A stretch of 40,615 bases of DNA from JAGOPB01 sp964606295 (GTDB lineage Bacteria; Patescibacteriota; Minisyncoccia; Phycocordibacterales; UBA9973). Where the stretch lies: the NCBI GenBank assembly GCA_964606295.1, contig CAZSFR010000003.1, positions 1 to 40,615 on the forward strand, in the 5' to 3' direction. A program made the position numbers and the translations under genes. The notes beneath the pieces are model-generated. The model had not been told where the DNA came from and did no database searches. It saw only the letters and a list, made by a program, of their open reading frames with translations. Shown one piece after another: positions 30,367 to 38,462 of the stretch. Position 1 is the stretch's first letter, and every line of letters starts with the position of its first letter.

Positions 30367-31620
30367 ATGCGACAAAGCACTCTCTTCACCAAAACCCGCA
30401 AAGAAGCCCCTGCTGACGAGGTTTCCAAAAATGCCGAACTTTTGATTCGTGCGGCGTATATTCACAAAGAGATGGCGGGCGTCTACTCGTATCTGACACT
30501 TGGCATGCGTGTGCTTCACAAGATCGAACAGATCGTCCGCGAGGAGATGGACGTGATCGGAGGGCAGGAGATCCTGATGGCAACACTTCATCCTTCAGAA
30601 CCATGGAAACAAACAGGAGCGTGGGACAGCGTCGATGTACTATTCAAGATACAGTCGCGTACAGAAAAAGAATACGCACTCGGACAGAGTGAAGAGGAGA
30701 TCGTGACGCCGATCGCAAAAGAATACCTGACGAGCTACAAAGATCTACCGAAAGCGATCTATCAGATAGGCAGCAAATACCGCGACGAGCTCCGTGCAAA
30801 ATCCGGCGTCATGCGAGGGCGAGAATTTCGCATGAAAGATATGTACAGTTTTCACGCGACGCAAGAAGATTTTGACACGTTTTATGCGATTGCGAAAAGT
30901 GCTTATCTCAAGATATTTGAGCGTGCAGGACTCACCGCAAAGGCGACTGAAGCGTCGGGCGGAGCGTTTACGACAAAGCTCTCATATGAATTCATGGTAC
31001 TCACTGATGCAGGGGAGGACGATATCGTCTATTGTGACTCTTGTACGCATTGTGCAAACGTCGAAGTATCCGATCAGAAGGAAGGTGAGACATGCTCACG
31101 ATGCACAAAGGGAAAGCTCCATGCAGCAAAGGCCTCGGAAGTTGGAAATATTTTTGATCTCGGACAAAAATACACCAAAGCATTTGATTTCACACTCAAA
31201 ACTCCTGACGGAGAAGAATTCTTTCCGATTATGGGATGCTTTGGCATAGGGACAACGCGAATGGTCGGAGTCGTCGCAGAAGCACTTTCAGACAATAAAG
31301 GACTCGTGTGGCCACAATCGATTGCGCCCTATAGTGTCCATCTTCTTGCGCTCGGTGAAGACGAGAAAGTGAAAAGCGAAGCAGAGGCGATCTATGCAAA
31401 GCTCACCGAAGCTGGTATTGAAGTTCTCTTTGATGATCGTGCAGGGGTTATGGCAGGGGAGAAGTTTGCTGACTCTGATCTGATTGGGATTCCTCTTCGC
31501 GCGGTAGTGTCTTCACGATCATTCGAAGCCGGGGGCGTTGAGATTAAAAAACGAACGGAAGAAAAAGGTTCTGTTGTCTCAGTCGAAGAATTTATGAAAT
31601 TACTCGCTACTCGAGACTAG
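30367..31620 (+). CDS. proS: prolyl-tRNA synthetase, short form without editing domain
   Basis: Class II synthetase charging tRNA-Pro, 417 aa against about 570 for the usual bacterial form. Motifs: RAAYIHKEMAGVYSYLTLGMRVL, EILMATLHPSEPWKQTGAWD, KYRDELRAKSGVMRGREFRMKDMYSFH (motif 2), GCFGIGTTRMVGVVAEAL (motif 3), then an anticodon-binding domain (VHLLALG ... FDDRAGVMAGEKFADSDLIGIP). The roughly 180-aa INS editing domain is missing; in its place is a Cys4 stretch, CDSCTHC ... CSRC, that could bind zinc. Start is ATG 30367 (MRQSTLF, the family beginning); ATG 30358 is the alternative. First gene of an operon running to 35443; mreB follows after 10 nt. Confidence 0.95.
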   Translation: MRQSTLFTKTRKEAPADEVSKNAELLIRAAYIHKEMAGVYSYLTLGMRVLHKIEQIVREEMDVIGGQEILMATLHPSEPWKQTGAWDSVDVLFKIQSRTEKEYALGQSEEEIVTPIAKEYLTSYKDLPKAIYQIGSKYRDELRAKSGVMRGREFRMKDMYSFHATQEDFDTFYAIAKSAYLKIFERAGLTAKATEASGGAFTTKLSYEFMVLTDAGEDDIVYCDSCTHCANVEVSDQKEGETCSRCTKGKLHAAKASEVGNIFDLGQKYTKAFDFTLKTPDGEEFFPIMGCFGIGTTRMVGVVAEALSDNKGLVWPQSIAPYSVHLLALGEDEKVKSEAEAIYAKLTEAGIEVLFDDRAGVMAGEKFADSDLIGIPLRAVVSSRSFEAGGVEIKKRTEEKGSVVSVEEFMKLLATRD

Positions 31621-31630
31621 TGACTCACCC

Positions 31631-32680
31631 ATGCTTCAGAAACTCTACAAATTATTCTCCAACGACATCGGTATCGACCTCGGTACAGCGAACACACTCG
31701 TGTACCTCAAAGGGCATGGGATTGTTATCAATGAACCATCCGTTGTTGCGCTCAATACAAAGACAAATCAAATAGTCGCAGTTGGAGCTGAAGCAAAGCA
31801 AATGCTCGGCCGTACTCCAGGACATATCAAATCCGTTTGCCCGATCGTTGACGGCGTTATTTCTGATTTTGAAGTAACAGAAGAGATGCTTGCGTATCTT
31901 ATTTTGAAAACAGAGAAAATGTCGAAGAAATTTTTTAGACCACGCGTTGTGATCGGAGTACCCTCGGGTGTCACAAACGTCGAGAGTCGAGCAGTCTACG
32001 ATGCAGCGAGAAATGCAGGCGCGCGCGAAGTCTATATCATAGAAGAGCCGATGGCGGCAGCGATAGGTATCGGTCTTCCTGTCAAAGATCCTGTAGGGTC
32101 AATGATTATTGACATCGGTGGTGGAACAACAGATATCGCTATCATTTCTCTCGGTGGTATTGTTCGCTCAAAAAATCTCAAGATTGCTGGAACGAGATGG
32201 AACAATGATATCTCGACATATCTTCGTGATGAGTTCAAGCTTTTGATTGGAGAGAGAACTGCAGAGAATATTAAAATAGCAATCGGCTCAGTTCTTGAAA
32301 TTGAGCGCAAAGAAGTCGCAGTGCGTGGACGTGATTTGGTGACAGGATTGCCGAGAGAGGTTGTTGTCACCGATGGTGATGTGAGAGAGGCGATAGCCAA
32401 TTCTATTACGACATTTGTTGACGGCATTAAAGAAGTTTTGGAGACGACACCGCCTGAGATTTTGTCCGACGTAATGAACCGCGGTGTCTTTATTACGGGA
32501 GGAGGAGCACTGCTCCGAGGGCTCGATGTATTGCTTCGCAAAATGCTTCGTATTCCCGTTACAGTTTCCGAGGATCCTTTGACTGCGGTAGCTCGTGGCA
32601 CCGGTGTCATACTCGATGATTTGCCGTATTATCAGGATATTCTGATTCCAACTGACGATGCCCGCCCCCCACGTTCCTAA
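31631..32680 (+). CDS. mreB: rod-shape-determining actin homologue MreB
   Basis: 349 aa, full length. Phosphate-1 loop IGIDLGTANTLVYLKGHGIV, PSVVAL, the MLGRTPG segment, VVIGVPSGVTNVESRAVYDAARNAGAREVYIIEEPMAAAIG, phosphate-2 loop IIDIGGGTTDIAIISLGG, and the adenosine motif GVFITGGGALLRGLD are all intact. It forms membrane-associated filaments that guide cell-wall synthesis. Here it is co-transcribed with proS and mreC; mreD is not adjacent. Confidence 0.97.
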   Translation: MLQKLYKLFSNDIGIDLGTANTLVYLKGHGIVINEPSVVALNTKTNQIVAVGAEAKQMLGRTPGHIKSVCPIVDGVISDFEVTEEMLAYLILKTEKMSKKFFRPRVVIGVPSGVTNVESRAVYDAARNAGAREVYIIEEPMAAAIGIGLPVKDPVGSMIIDIGGGTTDIAIISLGGIVRSKNLKIAGTRWNNDISTYLRDEFKLLIGERTAENIKIAIGSVLEIERKEVAVRGRDLVTGLPREVVVTDGDVREAIANSITTFVDGIKEVLETTPPEILSDVMNRGVFITGGGALLRGLDVLLRKMLRIPVTVSEDPLTAVARGTGVILDDLPYYQDILIPTDDARPPRS

Positions 32681-33455
32681 CCACATGCGGCAACGCCGTA
32701 ACAAAAATGTTCGACTCATCACCTCTCTTGCGTTAGTGGTGTTGGTTATCTTTTTTGCTGGAGAATGGTTGCATGTAGGTATCGGAGCATCTCTTGGTGC
32801 TCCAATTTCTGCATTTTCAGCGTCAGTGGCTGGAGCAACAGAGGATAGTACTTTAATCGTTCGAAGCAAAAGGGCACTGACAACAGAAAATAGAATTTTA
32901 AAAAGCAAAGCAGATGAAAGTGATGCGCTTAGAATAGAAACAGAACTTTTGCGAATAGAGAATGCATCACTGAAGGAGATGCTGGGAAGAAAAAGTGACG
33001 GAGAAAAAATTATTCTCGCACGAGTCATTGGTGTACCAAACAGAACACCGTACGATACGCTCTTGCTCGATGGAGGATCAGCCGAAGGTGTTATGGTAGG
33101 CGACAAGGTTGTGTACTATAGTTCTGTTGCGCTCGGCGAGGTAGTAGAGGTCTATAATCACTCATCACGGGTAAGACTCTATACGACACCGGGAGTGACG
33201 ACGCCCGCGGTTCTCTCGTCAAATTCTCAATCAGTTGATTTGATTGGGAGAGGTGGGGGAAATTTTGAAATAGAACTTCCTCGTGATTTTGAAATTTCTG
33301 AAAATGAAACAGTTATTTTGCCTGGATTGCATAGTTACACTATCAGTACCCTTTTGCGTTCTATTTCCGATCCACGTGATCCTTTTAAAAGAGTCGTCTT
33401 AAAAAGCCCCGTCACTATTGGAGCGTTAGATTGGGTAGAAATCATCAGTCAATAA
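32658..33455 (+). CDS. mreC: rod-shape-determining protein MreC
   Basis: 265 aa. Short basic N-terminus, one membrane helix (about 20-40, RLITSLALVVLVIFFAG), a coiled coil (about 70-108, SKRALTTENRILKSKADESDALRIETELLRIENASLKEML), then the external beta domain (VIGVPNRTPYDTLLLDGGSAEGVMVGDKVVYY ... LGEVVEVYNHSSRVRLYTTPGV). Links MreB to periplasmic or external wall enzymes. The frame's first ATG (32658) overlaps mreB; ATG 32685 (MRQRRNKNV), four bases after the mreB stop, is an equally good start and would give 256 aa. Confidence 0.93.
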   Translation: MPAPHVPNHMRQRRNKNVRLITSLALVVLVIFFAGEWLHVGIGASLGAPISAFSASVAGATEDSTLIVRSKRALTTENRILKSKADESDALRIETELLRIENASLKEMLGRKSDGEKIILARVIGVPNRTPYDTLLLDGGSAEGVMVGDKVVYYSSVALGEVVEVYNHSSRVRLYTTPGVTTPAVLSSNSQSVDLIGRGGGNFEIELPRDFEISENETVILPGLHSYTISTLLRSISDPRDPFKRVVLKSPVTIGALDWVEIISQ

Positions 33456-33456
33456 A

Positions 33457-34692
33457 ATGTCATTTGAATTTAAAATAATAAAAAAACTCGGAGGTACGCG
33501 TGCACGAGTCGGCACCTACACGACACCTCATGGTGTGATTGAAACACCAGCATTTGTGACGGTTGGTACGAAAGCCACAGTTAAGTCTCTCAATCCTGAG
33601 CAGGTAAGTACTGCTGGATCGCAAGTAGTCCTCGGAAATACATATCATTTATATTTGCAACCTGGAGATGAGATAGTACGTGAAGCTGGTGGATTGGGTA
33701 AATTTATGAATTGGCATGGTCCAACAATGACAGATTCTGGCGGATTTCAAGTTTTTTCTTTGGGAGTAGCTTATGGAAAAGATATTTCAAAGATTACAAA
33801 GATAACTGATCCCAATTTTCTTATTCCAGAGAGATCTTCTGCAGATGACGGAGTTCCTAGACTTGCGACAATCGGACGAGACGGTGTTTCCTTTCGGTCA
33901 CATATAGACGGATCATTGCACTACATTACACCTGAGAAATCGATAGAAATCCAACATAATCTCGGAGCAGATATTATTTTTGCGTTTGACGAATGCACAT
34001 CGCCCGTAGAAGATTACCGATATCAAGAAGAAGCGCTGTCTCGCACACACAATTGGGCCAAACGTTGTCTTGATCGTCATCACGAATTAAAAGCAGAAAC
34101 GAAAAAACAAATTGCACTTTTCGGAATTGTGCAAGGTGGTAGAGAAGAAACATTACGCAAAGAATCAGCGAAAGTGATATCAGAAATGAAATCGAAAGAT
34201 GGATACGGCTTTGATGGTTTTGGAATTGGAGGTTCATTTGCAAAGGAAGACATGGCCACAGCTGTGTCTTGGGTTAACGAAATTTTGCCTGAGGAAAAGC
34301 CACGTCATTTGCTGGGTATAGGTGAACCAGAAGACCTATTTATGGGAGTTGAAGCCGGCGTGGACTTTTTCGACTGTGTCTTACCAACGCGTTGGGGACG
34401 TAATGGTACGATAATGACAAAAAATGGGAGGATAATCATAATGAATGCTAAGTATCGAAATGACTTCACGCCGATTGAGGATGATTGCGAATGCTATACA
34501 TGCAAAAATTACACAAAGGCGTATATTGCACATTTATTTCATGGCAAAGAAATGCTAGCAGGTACTCTTGCGTCTACACACAATCTATATTTTATAAATA
34601 AGTTAGTTTCTGATATGAGACAATCTATCCTCGACGACACATTTGAGAATATGAAGAAAGAGTTTTTTGCGTCATACAAAAAAGACATATGA
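33457..34692 (+). CDS. tgt: tRNA-guanine transglycosylase with altered base pocket
   Basis: 411 aa TIM-barrel enzyme that swaps guanine-34 of certain tRNAs for a 7-deazaguanine. Conserved: ETPAFVTVGTKATVKSLNPEQV, GNTYHLYLQPGDEIV, TDSGGFQVFSLG with catalytic Asp, GVSFRSHIDGS, FAFDECTSP, LFGIVQGGREETLR, FDCVLPTR with the nucleophilic Asp, and zinc ligands CECYTC plus the His of STHNL. Differences are striking: the base-binding GGLAVGE loop of bacterial enzymes reads GGSFAKE, and TRNARNG reads TRWGRNG. There is also an insert (FLIPERSSADDGVPRLATIG). No queuosine-synthesis gene is nearby. It starts one base after mreC and overlaps the next gene by 4 nt. Confidence 0.93.
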   Translation: MSFEFKIIKKLGGTRARVGTYTTPHGVIETPAFVTVGTKATVKSLNPEQVSTAGSQVVLGNTYHLYLQPGDEIVREAGGLGKFMNWHGPTMTDSGGFQVFSLGVAYGKDISKITKITDPNFLIPERSSADDGVPRLATIGRDGVSFRSHIDGSLHYITPEKSIEIQHNLGADIIFAFDECTSPVEDYRYQEEALSRTHNWAKRCLDRHHELKAETKKQIALFGIVQGGREETLRKESAKVISEMKSKDGYGFDGFGIGGSFAKEDMATAVSWVNEILPEEKPRHLLGIGEPEDLFMGVEAGVDFFDCVLPTRWGRNGTIMTKNGRIIIMNAKYRNDFTPIEDDCECYTCKNYTKAYIAHLFHGKEMLAGTLASTHNLYFINKLVSDMRQSILDDTFENMKKEFFASYKKDI

Positions 34693-35099
34693 AATTCGAC
34701 CTTCACGACTTGAAATCATCCGCTCGCTACATCGACCCGCGATACTACAAGCACCTCTTGACTGATTCTGATGACAACGATTTCTATAAAGCGTTTCTTG
34801 CGGAGCAATTTATCCTTCGCGATCACTTGGCGATTGACCGCACGATGCTTGCCAACGAGTCTACATTTCTTGCTTATATCCGCACAGGACTCGCTATGGC
34901 TGCCGCTGGCGCAACTCTCATACATTTTGGAGGCGATCGCGCCTCGCTAATAATCGGTATGGTTTTAGTTGTCGGCGGTGCATTGATTTTTTTTATTGGC
35001 GTGGGTCGTTACAGAAAAATGAGGAAGACAATTCATGATATCAGATTGCGCAAGCACGAAGATATCAAGATACTTAAAGATGATATGACAAATATATGA
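34689..35099 (+). CDS. DUF202-family membrane protein
   Basis: 136 aa. The DUF202 signature DHLAIDRTMLANESTFLAYIRTGLAMAAAGATLIHF is near residues 48-83, followed by a second helix (SLIIGMVLVVGGALIFFIGVGRY) and a basic tail. The N-terminal 45 residues are acidic and cytoplasmic. Family function is unknown. ATG overlaps the tgt stop (ATGA) and its own stop overlaps the next ATG in the same way, so the three are translationally coupled. Confidence 0.88.
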   Translation: MKFDLHDLKSSARYIDPRYYKHLLTDSDDNDFYKAFLAEQFILRDHLAIDRTMLANESTFLAYIRTGLAMAAAGATLIHFGGDRASLIIGMVLVVGGALIFFIGVGRYRKMRKTIHDIRLRKHEDIKILKDDMTNI

Positions 35100-35443
35100 T
35101 TGAGAAAGGATTTTACTACCATTACAAACATGATCCTCAAAAAGGAATGTTCGACGCTGCGTATGAAGTTACAGGATGCGCATTTAATACCGAGGCAGGA
35201 GGAAGTGTTCACAGTGATGACCCGAGCGTTTTTCTAGAAACTGAAGTCGTGATATATCGTCCGCTGTTTGCTGATTCACTTGTCTATAAAGCAGATGGAC
35301 GCTCATGGATTCGCCCCGCAAAAATGTTTTTGGAAGTAGTAGATCAAGGCGGACAGGAGAAAACACGATTTATTCGTGTCACTGATAGAGAAATAGTCGA
35401 GAAACTCGAGAAAGCCCGAGACGATCTTTATCCAAATGCCTGA
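35096..35443 (+). CDS. DUF1653-domain protein
   Basis: 115 aa, cytoplasmic. Pattern of the DUF1653 fold: KGFYYHYKHDP ... YEVTGCAFNTEAGG ... ETEVVIYRPLF ... SWIRPAKMFLEVVDQGG ... TRFIRVTD. Family role is unknown; in other bacteria short versions stand alone. Last gene of the proS operon; its TGA stop lies inside the stem of the terminator hairpin. Confidence 0.88.
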   Translation: MIEKGFYYHYKHDPQKGMFDAAYEVTGCAFNTEAGGSVHSDDPSVFLETEVVIYRPLFADSLVYKADGRSWIRPAKMFLEVVDQGGQEKTRFIRVTDREIVEKLEKARDDLYPNA

Positions 35444-35460
35444 TTCATCAGGCATTTTTT
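35434..35460 (+). terminator. terminator of the proS-mreB-mreC-tgt operon
   Basis: AAATGCCTGA (35434-35443) and TCAGGCATTT (35448-35457), perfect 10-bp stem, TTCA loop, continuing in T. The last four codons and stop of the DUF1653 gene are part of the stem, so a ribosome finishing translation would melt it. Confidence 0.9.
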
Positions 35461-35492
35461 GATGGTTAACAGGAAGTGATTTTTTCTCGATA

Positions 35493-35807
35493 ATGGCAAA
35501 AAACTTTGCTATGAAGAATAAGAAGGCACATAGAGAGGAGCAAGAAATTAATCCTCTACACACAACAAGTGTATATCTGTTGAAAGGAAATCAATTGATG
35601 GGAAAAGAAATCAAATTGGACGAGAATCCCTACAGAGTAACGCACTTGTCATTAGAACAAGCACCAAGATATCACGAAGTGTGGGTAGAAAGCGGAAATA
35701 ATTCATTTTCTTGCCTTCATCAAAGTCAAGAAAATATAACAAGAACTCTTGATTTATTCTTTTTGTATAATGGAGAAAAACCATTCTTCAAATTTCAAAA
35801 GAGTTAG
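35493..35807 (+). CDS. hypothetical protein, 104 aa
   Basis: ATG 35493 gives a basic N-terminus (AKNFAMKNKKAHREE) followed by a mixed alpha/beta pattern (TTSVYLLKGNQLMGKEIKLDE, RYHEVWVESGNNSFSCLHQ, TLDLFFLYNGEKPFFKF). No membrane segment, no motif I recognise. Bounded by terminators on both sides, so it is a single-gene unit. Composition matches its surroundings. Coding status is likely but not certain. Confidence 0.55.
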   Translation: MAKNFAMKNKKAHREEQEINPLHTTSVYLLKGNQLMGKEIKLDENPYRVTHLSLEQAPRYHEVWVESGNNSFSCLHQSQENITRTLDLFFLYNGEKPFFKFQKS

Positions 35808-35881
35808 ACGTAGTGGAAAACGAAAGAAGAGTTGTATGAGGATAACGGTCTATTTTAAAAAAGATAAAATTGCATAGATGC

Positions 35882-35906
35882 AAAGCGGTCTTATCACCGC
35901 TTTTTT
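35882..35906 (+). terminator. terminator upstream of uvrB
   Basis: AAAGCGGT (35882-35889) and ACCGCTTT (35896-35903), 8-bp stem with a 6-nt loop, followed by T. Ends the short unit 35493-35807. Confidence 0.85.
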
Positions 35907-35939
35907 AATTTTCCAAAATAACGTACAGTAGTAAGACTC

Positions 35940-38162
35940 ATGTCAAAAAGTCAGTTCAAACTAAAGAGTGACTGGGCTCCAGATGGAGACCAGCCAGAAG
36001 CCATTAAAGGTCTTTTGGAAGGGCTCTCCAAGGGGTATAGCAAGCAGACACTCCTCGGTGCGACAGGTACAGGCAAGACTTTTACGGTAGCAAATGTCAT
36101 TCAAAAATGGGGCAAACCGACACTTGTGATAGCACACAACAAAACGCTCGCCGCGCAACTCGCACAGGAGTTTCGCGAATTTTTCCCCGATCACGCAGTC
36201 CACTATTTCGTTTCATACTACGACTACTACCAGCCGGAAGCGTACATGCCGACGACGGACACCTATATCGAAAAGGATGCCCAGATCAACAAGGAAATCG
36301 ACCGCTTGCGTCACGCGTCGACGCAAGGACTTCTCACACGCAAAGATGTGATTATCGTTGCGTCAGTGTCCTGCATCTACGGTTTAGGCTCGCCTGCAGA
36401 ATATGAGAGAGTCAATATCCGAATCAAAGTGGGTGACACGTGGACGCGACAGGATTTGATACGACGTCTCGTGGATGTCCATTTTGAGCGCACCAATGCA
36501 GATCTCTCATCGGGACAATTTCGCTCGATCGGTTCAAGTGTAGAAGTCATGCCAACATCAGAAACATTTGTGTACCAGTTTGATTTGGAGGGCGGTGTCG
36601 TCAAGGCGATTACAAAGATGGATCCAATTTCTTCAGAAATTATCAGCAATGAGGAAAGTGTTTTCATTTTCCCCGCAAAACACTTCATCACCAAAGATGA
36701 CGATCTTGATCGTGCGATCAAGGATATTAAGCAAGAGCTCAAAGAACAATTGGAATATTTTGAAAAGGAGGGCAAGCTTCTCGAAGCTGAGCGTATAAAA
36801 CGTCGTACCACATATGACCTTGCAATGATTCAGGAGATTGGGTATTGCTCCGGTATCGAGAACTATTCACGACATTTTTCTGGAAAAGCCGAGGGTGAGC
36901 CACCTGAAACCCTGCTGTCATACTTCCCACACAACGCTGACGGAAGCCCTAACTTCCTCACCATCATCGATGAGTCCCATGTAACACTACCTCAACTTGG
37001 CGGGATGTATGCAGGCGATGCGTCGCGCAAAAACACGCTTGTTGAATTTGGTTTTAGATTGCCGAGCGCCAAGGACAATAGACCACTCAAATATCAAGAA
37101 TTTGAAGAAAGAATTGGGCAAGTTATCTATACCTCAGCAACGCCATCAAAAGTAGAATTGGAGACGAGCGGTCAAATCGTCCAGCAGATTATTCGTCCGA
37201 CAGGACTTGTTGATCCGATTGTTGAAATAAGACCGATAAAACCAAGTAGCACTTTGCTGTCTGTTTCTTCGGAAGTCCTCGGATCTCCTCACGTGAGTGA
37301 GGCCAGACTTCCTCATAAACAGACGTCAAAGAAGGAAACCTACGCAGGACAAATCAAAGATTTCATCGAAGAAGCAGAAAAAACGATTACCGGCGGAGGA
37401 AGGGTCTTGGCAACGACGCTCACCAAGAAAATGGCAGAGGATCTTTCTGCTTATTTGAAAGAGAAAAATATGAAAGCAGAATATTTGCACTCGGATATCA
37501 AAACGATAGATCGCATCAAGATTCTCACGTCGTTTCGCAAAGGTGAATTCGATTGCCTCGTCGGGGTCAACCTCCTCCGCGAAGGACTCGATCTTCCGGA
37601 AGTCGAATTGATCGGCATACTTGATGCTGACAAAGAAGGATTCCTCAGAAGTGAGACGTCACTGATCCAGACCATCGGACGAGCAGCGCGCAATGTCTTG
37701 GGACGCGTAATACTCTATGCTGACAACCTCACAGGCTCGATGGATCGTGCCATCAAAGAGACAAATCGCAGACGTGATATCCAGCTTGCCTACAACAAAA
37801 AGCACGGCATCACTCCGAAAACTATCATCAAGAAGATCAAAGACATTACAGAAGAGCTCGAGAGCGAACACGCAAAAGCTGTTAACGCAGAACTCTCACT
37901 TGATATAGAGATTTTCAAACGAGCAAACAAAAGTTTGGAAAAGAAAGAGCAGAAGAAACTCTCACGTCTTTCTGATGAGGAAAGAGAAAAACTTGTGTAT
38001 GAGAAAATAATTAAGCTCAAGGAAAAGGATATGAGCAAAGCAGTCAAGGAACTCGATTTCGAGACGGCGGCAATACTTAGAGATGAAATAGGTGTGTTGC
38101 GACTAAGGATGTCTACTCCCTATACGTTACCTAATGATGCGAGTAAGGAGAACAAAGGCTGA
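35940..38162 (+). CDS. uvrB: excinuclease ABC subunit B
   Basis: Damage-verifying helicase of nucleotide excision repair; 740 aa against about 670 usually. Walker A GATGTGKTF (K46), beta-hairpin YYDYYQPEAYMP, motif II TIIDESHVTLPQ, motif IV-VI LHSDIKTIDRI, GVNLLREGLDLPEVELIGILDADKEGFLRSE and TIGRAARN, and a C-terminal UVR motif KAVKELDFETAAILRDEI for UvrA/UvrC contact. Extra length comes from an in-frame insertion at about residues 434-462 (LSVSSEVLGSPHVSEARLPH ...) that carries a DNA palindrome, and from a Lys/Glu-rich linker before the UVR motif. uvrA and uvrC are not adjacent. Confidence 0.97.
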   Translation: MSKSQFKLKSDWAPDGDQPEAIKGLLEGLSKGYSKQTLLGATGTGKTFTVANVIQKWGKPTLVIAHNKTLAAQLAQEFREFFPDHAVHYFVSYYDYYQPEAYMPTTDTYIEKDAQINKEIDRLRHASTQGLLTRKDVIIVASVSCIYGLGSPAEYERVNIRIKVGDTWTRQDLIRRLVDVHFERTNADLSSGQFRSIGSSVEVMPTSETFVYQFDLEGGVVKAITKMDPISSEIISNEESVFIFPAKHFITKDDDLDRAIKDIKQELKEQLEYFEKEGKLLEAERIKRRTTYDLAMIQEIGYCSGIENYSRHFSGKAEGEPPETLLSYFPHNADGSPNFLTIIDESHVTLPQLGGMYAGDASRKNTLVEFGFRLPSAKDNRPLKYQEFEERIGQVIYTSATPSKVELETSGQIVQQIIRPTGLVDPIVEIRPIKPSSTLLSVSSEVLGSPHVSEARLPHKQTSKKETYAGQIKDFIEEAEKTITGGGRVLATTLTKKMAEDLSAYLKEKNMKAEYLHSDIKTIDRIKILTSFRKGEFDCLVGVNLLREGLDLPEVELIGILDADKEGFLRSETSLIQTIGRAARNVLGRVILYADNLTGSMDRAIKETNRRRDIQLAYNKKHGITPKTIIKKIKDITEELESEHAKAVNAELSLDIEIFKRANKSLEKKEQKKLSRLSDEEREKLVYEKIIKLKEKDMSKAVKELDFETAAILRDEIGVLRLRMSTPYTLPNDASKENKG
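37271..37312. repeat. nested palindrome inserted in uvrB coding sequence
   Basis: Outer arms GGAAGTC (37271-37277) and GACTTCC (37306-37312), inner perfect hairpin CCTCAC-GTGA-GTGAGG (37287-37302). Translated in frame as part of an extra segment absent from typical UvrB, between the conserved VDPIVEIRPI and the following helicase region. Confidence 0.75.
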
Positions 38163-38207
38163 AAGAGTGTCTTTTGCTCCGTTCTCTATATCTGGTAATA
38201 TAAATAT

Positions 38208-38462
38208 ATGCTCACATTTAAGCAAAAAGTTTTCGCTATTGTTGCGAAGATTCCCAAAGGTAAAACGATGACCTATGGCGATGTTGCGAAGCGTGCAGGC
38301 AACCAATATGCTGGGCGAGCTGTCGGTGCGGTACTTCACACCAATTTTGATCCTCAAATTCCATGTCACAGAGTCATAGGTAAGGACGGCTCACTTAGAG
38401 GATACAATCGCGGACTTGCCAACAAAAAGAGAATTCTTATTAATGAAGGAGTAATAATGTAA
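38208..38462 (+). CDS. minimal MGMT/alkyltransferase-domain protein
   Basis: 84 aa, only the DNA-binding/catalytic domain of O6-alkylguanine-DNA alkyltransferase; the usual N-terminal domain is absent. KVFAIVAKIPKGKTMTYGDVAKRAG is the helix-turn-helix part, GRAVGAVLHTN carries the arginine finger, and IPCHRVIGKDGSLRGYNRG contains the alkyl-acceptor motif PCHRV with C53. Having the Cys, it could be a true suicide repair enzyme, unlike alkyltransferase-like proteins with Trp there; in Vibrio-type and archaeal minimal forms either activity is known. Follows uvrB by 45 nt, suggesting a DNA repair pair. Stop overlaps the next ATG by one base. Confidence 0.9.
   Translation: MLTFKQKVFAIVAKIPKGKTMTYGDVAKRAGNQYAGRAVGAVLHTNFDPQIPCHRVIGKDGSLRGYNRGLANKKRILINEGVIM

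Noticed and set aside
30292..30591. N-terminal extension of ribosomal protein S2 by up to 100 codons
   Set aside because: It runs antisense through proS and has no S2 homology; the family start fits ATG 30291.
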